Positions 12,626 to 29,619 of a stretch of 64,000 nucleotides of DNA are shown here, one piece after another; position 1 is the stretch's first letter, and each line of letters begins with the position of its first letter. Location: positions 72,177,279 through 72,241,278 of the forward strand of contig NC_083571.1 in NCBI RefSeq assembly GCF_027579695.1. The letters are read 5' to 3'. Origin of the DNA: Neoarius graeffei. Taxonomy: Eukaryota > Chordata > Actinopteri > Siluriformes > Ariidae. The notes beneath the pieces are model-generated. The model saw only the letters and a program-made list of their open reading frames with translations, was not told the origin of the DNA and made no database searches. Both the position numbers and the translations under genes were made by a program.

Positions 12626-13228
12626 ATTTCCAATGCTTTCACCAAGACATTTGGCACAAGGCAACTGTGCCCGAAAAATATGTCCCTTATACAGACCTTA
12701 AAGATAAGGGATAAATGTACTGCCTTTGGCATATTGTGTCTTAAATACATTGGGAATTATAAACAACAAAGAATCCCAAATAGCATGCTATGTCCCTTTT
12801 GACATTTAGCATTATATTGTATAGATAACAGAAAAACCAAAGGGCTATAGCCTATGTCTTTTAAAACAGACTTTAGACTTTATAAATAACTGAAAACTGC
12901 TATGTCCCTTGGACAGATATCAAACAACATATTAAATAACTGAAATAATAACATGAAATGACTGAAAATCTCAAAAGGTATGATATTTTCCTTCACCACA
13001 ATGTTGTGAGGTTCCCTCTCTCTCTCTGTCAGTATCCTCATCTGACGTCATGTGTATTATTAACTGCAAGGCACACACATACACAAACACACATCATCAT
13101 CCACCACACGCACTTACGTGAAGACACTTCGTGCGCTGCTCATTGAATCTCACATGCACGAGTAGCCTAGTTCAGAAGATTTTAACGCGTCTGTTGGTTG
13201 ACTGGATGGAAACGTCAGTAGGCTACTA
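12626..13228. other. No gene seen; host or element-internal sequence
   Basis: AT-rich sequence with two loosely similar TATGTCCCTT segments (near 12670-12690 and 12785-12795) and a short CA-rich stretch near 13065-13100. It is probably internal sequence of the outermost hAT-like element. No coding or RNA feature is supported. Confidence 0.5.
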
Positions 13229-13291
13229 CTAGTGCATCTCAAAAAATTAGAATATTGTGAAAAAGTTCAATATTTTCCATCAGTTATTTAA

Positions 13292-14541
13292 AGGTCCCAT
13301 GGCATGAAATTTTCACTTTCTGAGGTTTTTTAACGTTAAAATGAGTTCCTCTGACCTTCTTAAGTCACCCCAGTGGCTAGAAATTTCATAATGTGTAAAC
13401 CAAACTATGCCCAACATTTGAGAATGGCGCGTCAAAACGGCGCGTTGATAAGCTCTTCCCTTTACTACGTCAGCAAGGGAGATGATCCCCACGCCCCCCC
13501 TCTGGATTCCCACCCACTGTATGGATTGCCCCGCTCAGTTGTAGTGAAGAGACCATAGAGGACACAACAACATGGCATCACCTAAGCGAGCGAAACATGG
13601 AAATTGCACTGTACATGGATGTGACAACACAGAAAAGAGTCTGTTTTTACTGCTGATGGGAGAGCCCCTGAAGACGCAGTGGCTTAATTTTATTTACTTC
13701 AATAATACGCCGTCGAGTCTACCTAAGACGGTGTATGTTTGTCGGAAGCATTTTCCTGAGGAATGTTTCCACAACTTGGGACAGTACAGGGCAGGTTTTG
13801 CACATCAACTGTCACTGAAGTCTGGGTCCGTACCAAGCATCCCTGCCGCATCAGCAACAAACACCGAACAAGTAAGTGTATAACTGGTCGTTTTGCCGTG
13901 TTTTAAAATCGGTGCATTAGCCTAGCAATGGCTATATTAGCTGTGCAGCTAACCGCTTCCTGCAGTTAGCCAGGTAATCTGTGCTACAAAACTAAAGAGC
14001 ATGTAGCATGCTCTGTTAAACTGACTTTAGTCTGGAAATTGACTGTAACTTATGAGCTTATGTTTGACTATTGCTCCGCAATGCATGTCTTCTGTTGGAT
14101 AAGCGATATGTTGCTGTAGTTGCTGCTTCTATCCTCTTTGGTTATGGAGTGCGTGTTCAAGCCTAGGGTATTATACGTTCGTAAACTACCACTCCGAACA
14201 CTCTCACTCTCTGTTCTCTGTGTCACGTTGAGTTTACGAAAGGAGTCCGAGGGAGAATGGAGTTTTGTCTTAGCAGCGTGGCTACAGGCGCTGATAGCAG
14301 CGAGTATGTGTGCGCGCAGCTTGGTCAAGCCCCTCCCCCCATGGCCCGCCCTCTACCCTTCCCCGCCTCCTGCTTCTCATTAGCAAAACGACGCACTGGG
14401 AAAAGCGCTGAAATGGGGCTTTCTCCCAGGAGGCTATATTTACATCCCGAGGGTTCATTTCGAGAAAGGCTGCGGATATAACATCCGGAAGCCTCCACGA
14501 GCCCGTTTAAAGCATCAACAAACCACCATGCCATGGGACCT
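13292..14541 (+). mobile_element. Kolobok-like element with TTAA target and THAP exon (level 3)
   Basis: Perfect 15-bp terminal inverted repeats AGGTCCCATGGCATG are flanked by TTAA on both sides (13288-13291 and 14542-14545). A TTAA target together with a THAP-domain exon fits the Kolobok superfamily. At 1250 bp it is too short for a complete transposase, so it is non-autonomous. Removing it and one TTAA restores continuous Tc1 A sequence. Confidence 0.85.
13572..13871 (+). pseudogene. THAP-domain first exon of a Kolobok-like transposase
   Basis: The 100-codon reading frame starts MASPKRAKHG and contains the C2CH zinc-binding pattern of THAP domains: CTVHGC near residues 12-17, a tryptophan near 37, and VCRKHF near 58-63. 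THAP domains bind DNA and usually sit at the N-terminus of P-element and Kolobok transposases. The frame meets a consensus donor (GAACAA then GTAAGTGT at 13872). No downstream transposase exon is visible within the element, so this is an orphan exon. Confidence 0.75.
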
Positions 14542-16503
14542 TTAAGAAAGTGAAAATGTTGTATATTATAGACTCATTACACATAAACTAAAATGTTTCA
14601 AGCATTTTTCTATTTTAATCAGTATGGCATACAGTACAAAAACATAAACATCTCAAAATATTAGAATATTTCATTTCGAGTTTAAGTAAAACAGTATGAA
14701 CACAGTGCATCTCTCAGTCAAGTTCAGTACACACAACCACAATCATGGGGAAGACTGCTGACTTGACTGTTGTCCAGAAGATGATCACTGATGCCCTCCA
14801 CAAGGAGGGTAAGCCACAAAAGGTCATTGCTGAAAAGGGTGGCTGGAAAAGGTGCACAAGCAACAGGGGTGGCCGCAGTCTTGAGAGGATTGTCAAGAAA
14901 AGTTGATTCAAGAACTTGGGAGAACTTCACAAGGAGTGGACTGAGGCTGGTGTCACGGGCGCAGATAGAGGGGGGGACGGGGGGGATTCGTACCACCCAG
15001 ATTTAAATTCACCTCGTTCGGTCCCCCCCACTTATAGGGAGGAAAAAACGTCTATGCTGTCTTTCTTTGCATAAGGCAAACCTCACGGAAAAATCAAAAG
15101 ACTAATTACCATTCGGTTTATTGAGGTGCACAGCACCCACGTGCAGTGAACCGGTGCTACAGGTGCTCTAGCCCCGCCCCTTTTCTGTTTGCTGTCCAAA
15201 GTGCCCTTTTCTTAGGGACTGTTTTGTTGTTGTTGTTTTTTTTTAATATTTGTAAAAGATAAGTTAGCTCCAACATCAATATTCTCTACAATTTGACAAT
15301 AATATATGAAATTATAGATTTATAAAATAACGTTTTTCTATGTAAATGCGGGCATCAATCCGTGACGTCATGCATTCAGTGAACCTCCGTGCAGAAAGCG
15401 CATGCAGGCGGTTGACAGTGGGAGACAGTGCGAGGAACGGCATGGTGAGGTCACACTGAAAGTCTCCTTTCATTTCTTATCTGAACATGCAATATTGTGC
15501 AGCTTAGAACACAACAGTAAATGCGTAGGGTTGTTTATCATTTAATGAAGCCGCCTAGGCTATATTTAAACCGTTTGCTCCATCCATTTCATTAACGTGG
15601 CAGATTTGGAAACTTTAGTTTGAACGACGGCGTTAATAACATATTCTAGCAGCTTCGAAAACTTAAAGGAACAGTCCACCGTATTTCCATAATGAAATAT
15701 GCTCTTACCTGAATTGAGACGAGCTGCTCCGTACCTGTCCGAGCTTTGCGCGACCTCCCAGTCAGTCAGACGCAGTCAGATGCGCTGTCACTCCTGTTAG
15801 CAATGTAGCTAGGCTCAGTATGGCCAACGGTATTTTTTGGGGCTGTAGTTAGATGTGACCAAACTCTTCCGCGTTTTTCCTGTTTACATAGGTTTATATG
15901 ACCAGTGATATGAAACAAGTTCAGTTACACAAATTGAAACGTAGCGATTTTCTATGCTATGGAAAGTCCGTGCTATAATGACAGGCGTACTAACACCTTC
16001 TGCGCGCTTCGGCAGCGCATTGATATCTGAGCTCAGATATCAATGCGCTGCCGAAGCGCGCAGAAGGTGTTAGTACGCCTGTCATTATAGTGCGGACTTT
16101 CCATAGCATAGAAAATCGCGACGTTTCAATTTGTGTAAGTGAACTTGTTTCATATCACTGGTCATATAAACCTATGTAAACAGGAAAAATGCGGAAGAGT
16201 TTGGTCACATCTAACTACAGCCCCCAAAAATACCATTGGTCATACTGAGCCTAGCTACATTGCTAACAGGAGTGACAGCGCATCTGACTGCGTCTGACTG
16301 ACTGGGAGGTCGCGCAAAGCTCGGAGAGGTACGGAGCAGCTCATCTCAATTCAGGTACAGTGGTGCTTGAAAGTTTGTGAACCCTTTAGAATTTTCTATA
16401 TTTCTGCATAAATATGACCTAAAACATCATCAGATTTTCACACAAGTCCTAAAAGTAGACAAAGAAAACCCAGTTAAACAAATGAGACAAAAATATTATA
16501 CTT

Positions 16504-16870
16504 CTCATCTCATTATCTCTAGCCGCTTTATCCTTCTACAGGGTCGCAGGCAAGCTGGAGCCTATCCCAGCTGACTATGGGCAAGAGGCGGGGTACACCC
16601 TGGACAAGTCGCCAGGTCATCACAGGGCTGACACATAGACACAGACAACCATTCACACTCACACCTACGGTCAATTTAGAGTCACCAGTTAACCTAACCT
16701 GCATGTCTTTGGACTGTGGGGGAAACCGGAGCACCCAGAGGAAACCCACGCGGACACGGGGAGAACATGCAAACTCCACACAGAAAGGCCCTCGCCGGCC
16801 CCGGGGCTCGAACCCAGGACCTTCTTGCTGTGAGGCGACAGCGCTAACCACTACACCACCGTGCCGCCCC
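16504..16870 (-). mobile_element. V-SINE-type tRNA-derived SINE
   Basis: The head GGGCGGCACGGTGGTGTAG with tRNA A-box and B-box (GGTTCGAGCC-type) lies at the right end, so the SINE is on the minus strand. The tail TCTCATCTCATTATC is at the left. The 13-bp duplication AAATATTATACTT is at 16491-16503 and 16871-16883. The central region ATGTTCTCCCCGTGTCC is the V-SINE core domain. Apparent ORFs in it are not genes. Confidence 0.93.
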
Positions 16871-17319
16871 AAATATTATACTTGGTCATTTATTTATCGA
16901 GGAAAATGATCCAATATTACATATCTGTGAGTGGCAAAAGTATGTGAACCTCTAGGATTAGCAGTTAATTTGAAGGTGAAATTAGAGTCAGGTGTTTTCA
17001 ATCAATGGGATGACAATCAGGTGTGAGTGGGCACCCTGTTTTATTTAAAGAACAGAGATCTATCAAAGTCTGATCTTCACAACACACGTTTGTGGAAGTG
17101 TATCATGGCATGAACAAAGGAGATTTCTGAGGACCTCAGAAAAAACATTGATGATGCTCATCAGGCTGGAAAAGGTTACAAAACCATCTCTAAAGAGTTT
17201 GGACTCCACCAATCCACAGTCAGACAGATTGTGTACAAATGAAGGAAATTCATGACCATTGTTACACTCCCCAGGAGTGGTCAACCAACAAAGATCACTC
17301 CAAGAGCAAGGCATGTAAT

Positions 17320-18201
17320 CAGAGGCGCATCTTGTCACCAGTCAAGGCAGGCAGCTGCTTGGGGCCCCTGATCCACTAGGTGGCGAAAGAGAGTCGAGAT
17401 TTGACACTTGCGTTTTGAAAAGTCATTGCGCGTATTAACCTGCAAATAGAAAATTGTGCCTGTCGTACATAAACCAGCTATTCTTCTAATTACGACGTCA
17501 AGAAGAAAATGAAGAGGAGCTATCCACCCGGGAATGTAAAAAGAAAAAAGAGGAAGAGGAGAGAAGAAAGCAAGACAGTGGTAAGTCAGTCGAAATAATA
17601 ATGAATGTGATGTAGTGCTATATAATGGTGCTAGTCTAGTTTCACTCGTGTTAGCATGGCCATACTTTTCTTTTGTTGATTTTAATGACTGTACTACACA
17701 TGGTCACCGCATTTGCACAAGCCAAGGCCCGGAAACAGATACTGTGAAGATATCCCTTACACAAAGGCTAAAAGCCTTTAAAGTTTTTTTTTGTTTTGTT
17801 TTGTTTTAATATAATTGGCAATTACCTTGCACTGTCTGTTAAAATGAACAGAAACTTACAGTAACTTAAGAAATATAGAAAACGCTGCTCACAAATTGTT
17901 GTTTTTATGAAACATTTATGAAAATGCTGACATCTATTTGTAACTTTTTGTAACTTCACTTTTTGTAGCATGTGAAATAAAAAAACATTACTGTTCACAA
18001 TTTGTTGTTGATTTATTGAACTGCATGTGTTCGTAACTTCACAATTTGTAACTTGTGAAATAAAAATACTATATTGCTTAGAATTTGTTGATGTTTTATT
18101 AAAATAAAGAGTTTGTCCTAGTGAATTTATGTTGTGTGGGGTGGGATGGAGGGGGGTGGGATTTCTGCTTGGGGCCCCACCAGACCCTAGAATCGCCTCT
18201 G
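17320..18201 (+). mobile_element. 882-bp hAT MITE G (level 7)
   Basis: The ends are CAGAGGCGCAT and ATCGCCTCTG. Flanking octamers CATGTAAT (17312-17319) and CGTGTAAT (18202-18209) differ by one transition, as expected from an aged 8-bp duplication. It retains a small first exon at 17509-17580 and mostly AT-rich filler. Confidence 0.85.
17509..17580 (+). pseudogene. Orphan first exon of a hAT transposase
   Basis: Twenty-four codons starting MKRSYPPGNV are very basic (KRKKRKRR), like a nuclear localisation signal, and end at a consensus donor GTAAGTCAG (17581). Such lysine-rich starts are common in fish hAT transposases of the zinc-finger MYM-like type. No downstream exon remains. Confidence 0.6.
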
Positions 18202-19404
18202 CGTGTAATAGTCAGCAAGGTCACAAAGGACCCCAGGGTAACTTCTAAGCAACTGAAGGCCTCTCTCAAATTGGTTAAGGTTAATGTTCATGAGTCTACC
18301 ATCAGGAGAACACTGAACAAAAATGGTGTGCATGGCAGGGTTGCAAGGATAAAGCCACTGCTCTCCAAAAAGAACATTGCTGCTCATCTGCAGTTTGCTA
18401 AAGATCACGTGGACAAGCCAGAAGGCTATTGGAAAAATCTTTTGTGGACAGATGAGACCAAAATAGAACTTTTTGGTTTAAGTGAGAAGCATTATGTTTG
18501 GAGAAAGGAAACCACTGCATTCCAGCATAAGAACCTTATCCCATCTGTGAAACATAGTGGTGGTAGTATCATGGTTTGGGCCTGTTTTGCTGCATCTGGG
18601 CCAGGATGGTTTGCCATCATTGATGGAACAATGAATTCTGAATTATACCAGCAAACTCTAAAGGAAAATGTCAGGACATCTGTCCGTGAACTGAATCTCA
18701 AGAGAAGGTGGGTCATGCAGCAAGACAACGACCCTAAGCACACAAGTCGTTCTACCAGAGAATGGTTAAAGAAGAATAAAGTTAATGTTTTGGAATGGCC
18801 AAGTCAAAGTCCTGACCTTAATTCAATTGAAATGCTGTGCAAGGACCTGAAGCGAGCAGTTCATGTGAGGAAACCCACCAACATCCCAGAGTTGAAGCTG
18901 TTCTGTATGGAAGAATGGGCTAAAATTCCTCCAAGCCAGTGTGCAGGATTGATCAACAGTTACTGGAAATGTTTAGTTGCAGTTATTGCTGCACAAGGGG
19001 GTCACACCAGATACTGAAAGCAAAGGTTCACATACTTTTGCCACTCACAGATATGTAATATTGGATCACTTTCCTCAATAAATAAATAACCAAGTATAAT
19101 ATTTTTGTCTGAGTTATTTAACTGGGTTCTCTTTATCTACTTTTAGGACTTGTGTGAAAATCTGATGATGTTTTAGGTTATATTTATGCAGAAATGTAGA
19201 AAATTCTAAAGGGTTCACAAACTTTCAAGCACCACTGTAAGAGCATATTTCATTATGGAAATACGGTGGACTGTTCCTTTAAGGCTGAATGACGACGTCC
19301 ACAACATATTCTATCAAGACTATTATGTTATAGTAGCTTAGGTTAGTTGAGTTAAAACATAGGGAAACGTTTTCTAAATAAGTGAAAGCCTGCATTATGC
19401 AAAG

Positions 19405-19507
19405 ATGCCAAGGAAAGAGAGGATAAAGAAGCAGAAAGAGAAGGAGCTGCGGGAGGCAGCAAAAGGCAGTGGATCTCTGTCCAGTTGGGTCAGAAAGAAA
19501 ACTACAG
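19405..19507 (+). pseudogene. Orphan first exon in hAT C
   Basis: The frame opens MPRKERIKKQKEKELR, is lysine- and arginine-rich, and continues to SSWVRKKTTG at a possible donor (GTCAGACT at 19508). This resembles the basic N-terminus of hAT transposases. The catalytic exons are missing from the element. Confidence 0.5.
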
Positions 19508-19820
19508 GTCAGACTAATCTTCACTTCAGAATGAACAAGAACTATCTGACATGTCTTGTTACCAAGATCAACTATATTTTCATATTAATGCTTCAATAAA
19601 TACATACAATAAATAAAATTTGTTCCAAGTGCCCTTTTTTGAATGTTGAGCCCCTGCCCCTCCAAAGGTCTTTGCACGGCCCTGGTGCACAGCAGTACAT
19701 ACATAGTTGCAACTGCGCAGACTGCACAGGTTGCGAACTCGAGCTTGGTTGCTATGGTTACCCACAACAAGTTTGACAGGCATATCGGGGACAGCTCCTA
19801 GTTCAGGACCCCAACACGGC

Positions 19821-19890
19821 ATGATGAAGGGTGCCAAAAGGCAGAAAACGATTGCATCGTTTTTTCAAAAAAACAAAAAAATGACTGTAG
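19821..19890 (+). pseudogene. Orphan first exon in hAT B with a PIP-box-like motif
   Basis: The frame begins MMKGAKRQKTIASFFQKNKK. QKTIASFF fits the PCNA-interacting consensus (Q, two residues, aliphatic, two residues, FF). It ends at a likely donor (GTAAACTG at 19891). No further transposase sequence is visible in B. PCNA binding is inferred from the motif only. Confidence 0.5.
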
Positions 19891-20413
19891 GTAAACTGTG
19901 CCTTACTTTATCATATCACCTTGCAATTTTTTGATAGTCTGTTCAAAGTAATGTCGTAGTGAAAGTAAAATCGTACGGAGTAGAGATGCCTTTCTGGTAG
20001 CCTCCTCCTTTCGGTGGTAGCCTGTAGATATAGTGCTCAGAAGGCAGTTTTAATGTTTAATCTGGCGTTCCCTGCCATAATTTCAGCGAGCATCGAGCAT
20101 ATTGTTTCATAAGGAAACTTTGCGAAAAGTTGTTGACTGACTGCCGCTCACGCAACACACAGGCATAGTTAGAAAGTCAGGATGCACTGGTTTACACTTT
20201 ACACACACACACACACGTAGCCCAGCCTCTCGCTATGGTTAACAGTTGGAACTTGGCGGTTTTAAAACTAGTTTTGCAGTTTTGCAATTTCTGCGCGTGA
20301 TGATAATGTGTAAACTTTGGATTTCCATAGGCTATGTTAAAATGTTATCATTGTCCTGGCCTGCAGGTAGTTCCTGGTGATGGCAGTGAGGGAGGTGAAA
20401 TAACATGTATACA

Positions 20414-20941
20414 CACTACTGTTCAAAAGTTTGGGGTCACCCAGACAATTTTGTGTTTTCCATGAAAAGTCACACTTTTATTTACCACCATAAGTTGTAA
20501 AATGAATAGAAAATATAGTCAAGACATTTTTCTGGCCATTTTGAGCATTTAATCGACCCCACAAATGTGATGCTCCAGAAACTCAATCTGCTCAAAGGAA
20601 GGTCAGTTTTATAGCTTCTCTAAAGAGCTAAACTGTTTTCAGCTGTGCTAACATGATTGTACAAGGGTTTTCTAATCATCCATTAGCCTTCTGAGGCAAT
20701 GAGCAAACACATTGTACCATTAGAACACTGGAGTGATAGTTGCTGGAAATGGGCCTCTATACACCTATGTAGATATTACACCAAAAACCAGACATTTGCA
20801 GCTAGAATAGTCATTTACCACATTAGCAATGTATAGAGTGTATTTCTGATTAGTTTAAAGTGATCTTCATTGAAAAGAACAGTGCTTTTCTTTCAAAAAT
20901 AAGGACATTTCAAAGTGACCCCAAACTTTTGAACGGTAGTG
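20414..20941. mobile_element. Tc1-type MITE H in hAT B
   Basis: The ends are CACTACTGTTCAAAAGTTTG and the inverse ending CAAACTTTTGAACGGTAGTG, with TA after the right end. At about 528 bp it is a non-coding fish Tc1 derivative. The left boundary is blurred by a short CA repeat. Confidence 0.8.
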
Positions 20942-22048
20942 TATATAATATACACACACACATATACACACACACAAAGTGGAATCATTTGCTGACAGCT
21001 CAGTCCCCCCCAGTTCAAAAATCCTATCTGCGCCCCTGGCTGGTGTCAGTGTATCAAGACCCATCACGAACAGACATCTTCAAGAAAGGGGATACAACTT
21101 TTGCATTCCTAATATCAAGCTACTCCTGAGCCAGAGACAATGTCAGAAGTGTCTTATCTGGGCTAAGGAGAGAAAGAAATGGACTGTTGCTCAGTGGTCC
21201 AAAGTCCTCTTTTCAGATGAAAGTACATTTTGCATTTAATTTGGAAATCACGGTTCTAGAGTCTGGAGGAAGAGTGGAGAGGCACATAATCCAAGGTGTT
21301 TGAAGCCCAGTGTGAAGTTTCCACAGTCTGTGATGATTTGGGGTGCCATGTCATCTGCTGGTGTTGGTCCACTGTATTTTATCAATTCCAAAGTCAGCAC
21401 AGCCATCTACCAGGAGATTTTAGAGCACTTCATGCTTCCATCTGCTGACGAGCTTTTTGGAGATGCTGATTTCCTTTTCCAGCAGGACTTAGCACCTACC
21501 CACAGTGCCAAAACTACTACCAAATGGTTTGCTGACTACGATATTACTGTGTTTGATTGGCCAGCCAACTTGCCTGACCTGAACCCCATAGAGAATCTAT
21601 GGGGTATTGTCAAGAGGAAGATGAGAAACACCTGACCCAAAAATAGAGATACGCTGAAGGCCACTATCAAAGCAACCTGGGCTTCAATAACACCTCAGCA
21701 GTGCCACAGACTGATCACCTCCATGCCACACCACATTGATACAGTAAGTCATGGTAAAGGAGCCCCAAATATTGAGTGTATAAATGAATATACTTTTCAG
21801 AAGTTGGACATTTCTGTATTGGAAATCCTTTTGATTGATCTTAGGGAATATTCTAATAATTCGAGATACTGGATTTCTGATTTTCATGAGCTATAAGCCA
21901 TAATCATCAAAATTAAAACAAAAAAGGCTTTAAATATTTCACTTTACATGTGATGAATATAGAATATATGAAAGTTTACCTTTTTGAATTAAATTATGAA
22001 AAAAAGGAACTTTTTCATGGTATTCTAATTTTTTGAGATGCACTAGTA

Positions 22049-22850
22049 TATTTTCACTTTAGGCTATGCAATATTTTTTGGATTGAGAAGCCTGGGTCAA
22101 ATATCAAAACAAGCTGGAACAAATATTTCCTTCAGATAAGGCAGAACACTGTGCTTTGAACTATGACGTTAGGATGGTTGTCCTTGCTTTATTCACCCTT
22201 GCCCTGCCCATTTACCTTCGAAACGGTGTTTAGCGCCGTTCTCCCTTGTAAAACCAGTCACAGTATGAAGATCGACCGAGAGGGATGAAAATCAATTTCG
22301 TTACTTTCATTTTGACGGCTCCTCGGCTCTCCGCTTAGCCTCATAGCCTAGGCCTATTTGAAGAGTTTAAAACTAGCGCTGTGATTGGTCAAAGTCTTTT
22401 CTCTACAGGTTGCTGGTCAATGCGGTTACACCCATAGACGAGTTGCCTAGTGCGCGAATGCACAGACAGTTGAACCGGAATATTAAAGATCTTTGAACTC
22501 AAAGCCATCAATGGCTTTTTGTGTATTTTGAAGTGTTAAATCGTAGCAGCGTAGTTTGATGTCTAAATGCATATCTGCTACGCAAAATGCATAAAGGTTG
22601 GCAGGTCTGTTTTTGTAAGCTACTGAGCAAAAAGAAATTTCATCACAAGCCTCAGACAATCTGAGTCGGATCACCCACATCCTAATCAAACGTGCCAGGA
22701 AAAGCCAACCATCAAGTAAAATCTCCACCCCTTTAAAAAGGCTTTTAGAAGCAAGCTCGGTGTAAACTGAGGATTTCTAATCTTGATTTTCCTTTCTGGT
22801 GAAAGGGGAGGGAAAAAAAAAAAATACATAGACAGCAGAATTGAACAAAA
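22049..22850. other. No gene seen between the transposon nest and rps6
   Basis: The first part to about 22613 is probably the right arm of the outermost hAT-like element. The remainder holds no recognisable coding or RNA feature. Transcripts of rps6 should end near 22840-22855, past the AATAAA signal. Confidence 0.5.
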
Positions 22851-22862
22851 TCATCATAATGT

Positions 22863-22868
22863 TTTATT
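22863..22868 (-). terminator. rps6 polyadenylation signal
   Basis: AATAAA on the minus strand lies about 20 bases after the rps6 stop codon. This gives a very short 3' UTR, typical of ribosomal protein genes. Confidence 0.8.
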
Positions 22869-22888
22869 TGTGATGTACAAGCGAGTTT

Positions 22889-28994
<6,106 letters not shown>

Positions 28995-29022
28995 TTTGGG
29001 GGACCGTAAGTACAGGAGTCCA

Positions 29023-29036
29023 CCACGGGAAAGAGG
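29023..29036 (-). promoter_or_regulatory. rps6 5'-TOP transcription start
   Basis: On the minus strand CCTCTTTCCCGTGG lies about 30-40 bases before the ATG and closely resembles the start of vertebrate RPS6 mRNAs. A C followed by pyrimidines is the 5' terminal oligopyrimidine motif that puts translation under mTOR/LARP1 control. The start is probably at a C near 29035-29036. TTTCCGGC just upstream could be an ETS site. Confidence 0.75.
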
Positions 29037-29159
29037 CCGGAAACCCGCCGCGTACTCTCACATACACTCTCCAAACATCGCGAGATTTCACACAGCAACT
29101 TCCTGAAGCGTTGATTCAATGAATTCATTCACCAGAAATACAAGGAATATACATTTCTG

Positions 29160-29164
29160 TCGCC

Positions 29165-29205
<41 letters not shown>

Positions 29206-29206
29206 T
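29160..29206. repeat. (TTA)n microsatellite between rps6 and acer2
   Basis: About 12 ATT units upstream of rps6. It is a simple repeat in the intergenic space. Confidence 0.9.
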
Positions 29207-29609
29207 AGTTTAAAACAAAGTCATTACAGTGGTGAATATTATTTATTTTTGTTTATTTGTTTGTTTTCTAGATATATACAATAATTAGATAATAATACTC
29301 ATCTCTGTAACGTCATTAAAATGAATAACAAAATTGTACCGTATCATGGTGTTTATTAAAAAGTATTATGTTTTAAAATGCTTCACAATATAAAAACTAT
29401 TATAATTATTAATATCTACTAAATAAAATATATCTAGATAATGGCTGAAGTGAGACCCCACCCTGTGTGAACTGTTCAGAAATTACTGCTGAGTTCTGAG
29501 GCGGGGGGGAAAGCAGACTTTGTGTCTGATGTTTTGTGTCTAAATTTAACAACTGACCCGAAAGTTTTGTTTTTCTGCTGTGGAATAAAGCGTGTGATTG
29601 ACAGCTGAG

Positions 29610-29619
29610 GTCACGTGAC
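29610..29619. promoter_or_regulatory. GTCACGTGAC palindrome upstream of acer2
   Basis: A perfect 10-bp E-box palindrome identical to the CLEAR consensus bound by TFEB/MITF-type factors, also a good USF site. It lies 170 bases before the acer2 ATG, beside CCGCCCCGTGGCCG (GC-box-like). Its position fits an acer2 promoter or a shared divergent promoter. Control by TFEB is inference. Confidence 0.5.

Larger units (their letters stand above)
17105..19017 (+). pseudogene. Tc1-type transposase of element F, with an inserted hAT MITE
   Basis: It starts at ATG 17105 with a stop (TGA 17111) as its third codon. An N-terminal helix-turn-helix-like region follows (EISEDLRKNIDDA). There is another stop near 17240. 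The hAT MITE interrupts at 17320-18201, after which a 270-codon frame runs to the natural end near 19017. Catalytic motifs are WTDETKIE, QQDNDPKHTS and LNSIEML, keeping D, D and E with 34 residues between the last two. NPIE has become NSIE. The C-terminal half is well preserved, but the gene as a whole is dead. Confidence 0.88.
16358..19237 (+). mobile_element. Tc1 element F inside the palindrome (level 6)
   Basis: The termini CAGTGGTGCTTGAAAGTTTG and the inverse ending AAGCACCACTG are flanked by TA (16356-16357 and 19238-19239). The internal transposase gene is recognisable. A SINE (16504-16870) and a hAT MITE (17320-18201) are inserted in it. Confidence 0.93.
15667..19278. mobile_element. 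Palindromic (fold-back) TTAA element E (level 5)
   Basis: TTAA flanks both ends (15663-15666 and 19279-19282) and the termini are AGGAACAGTCCACCG and its inverse. Apart from the inserted Tc1 F, the element is essentially one long inverted repeat of about 365 bp per arm. Its centre lies between 16031 and 16032, within TGATATCTGAGCTCAGATATCA-like sequence. There is no coding capacity. A Kolobok or piggyBac-type MITE is the likely origin. The arms differ at only a few positions. Confidence 0.88.
15134..19684 (+). mobile_element. hAT element C (level 4)
   Basis: The ends are CACCCACGTGC and GCACGGCCCTG, with perfect 8-bp duplications GTGCACAG at 15126-15133 and 19685-19692. It is the longer relative of the elements at 9452 and 11915, in opposite orientation to the latter, with an extra coding segment at 19405. 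A palindromic TTAA element with further insertions is lodged inside it at 15667. Confidence 0.92.
14954..21038 (+). mobile_element. hAT element B inside the Tc1 A transposase (level 3)
   Basis: The left end CACGGGCGCAGATAG and the right end CTATCTGCGCCCCTG are inverted repeats with one mismatch. Perfect 8-bp duplications GCTGGTGT lie at 14946-14953 and 21039-21046. Removing the element and one duplication rejoins the Tc1 A reading frame. It contains a short first-exon relic at 19821, the whole of hAT C and a Tc1-type MITE. Confidence 0.92.
14745..21772 (+). pseudogene. Tc1-type transposase of element A, interrupted and decayed
   Basis: The gene begins at ATG 14745 (MGKTADLTVVQ), runs to 14953, is broken by a 6.1-kb hAT insertion, and resumes at 21047. 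Three DDE positions are recognisable: FSDEST, FQQDLAPTHS and NPIENLWG, with 34 residues between the second Asp and the Glu as in Tc1 (DD34E). Beyond the insertion there are in-frame stops near 14903 (TGA), 21237 (TAA) and 21633 (TGA). Similarity continues past the last stop towards about 21770. It cannot make an active enzyme. Confidence 0.85.
13229..22046 (+). mobile_element. Tc1/mariner element A, split by insertions (level 2)
   Basis: The ends are CTAGTGCATCTCAAAAAATT at 13229 and its inverse ending CACTAG at 22046. Each is flanked by TA (13227-13228 and 22047-22048), the target duplicated by Tc1/mariner elements. A second TCTCAAAATATTAGAATATTT segment near 14650 suggests subterminal repeats. 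Its own sequence is about 1.5 kb. The remainder is a Kolobok-like insert and a hAT insert that splits the transposase gene. Confidence 0.9.
11706..22613. mobile_element. Outermost hAT-like element of the nest (level 1)
   Basis: The left end CATACCTGCCAACCTT at 11706 is matched by an inverted AAGGTTGGCAGGTCTG ending at 22609. Flanking octamers TATAAGCT (11698-11705) and TGTAAGCT (22614-22621) differ at one position, but four T residues lie between the right inverted repeat and its octamer, so the right boundary is approximate. Everything from 11915 to 22046 would be later insertions. Its own sequence is 11706-11914, about 12626-13228 and 22049-22613. No transposase is recognised. Confidence 0.5.

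Noticed and set aside
16528-16909. About 110-codon frames in each SINE copy (also 26415, 30237, 39717, 56751, 63540)
   Set aside because: The same peptide recurs in every SINE because the SINE sequence is repeated. These are not genes.
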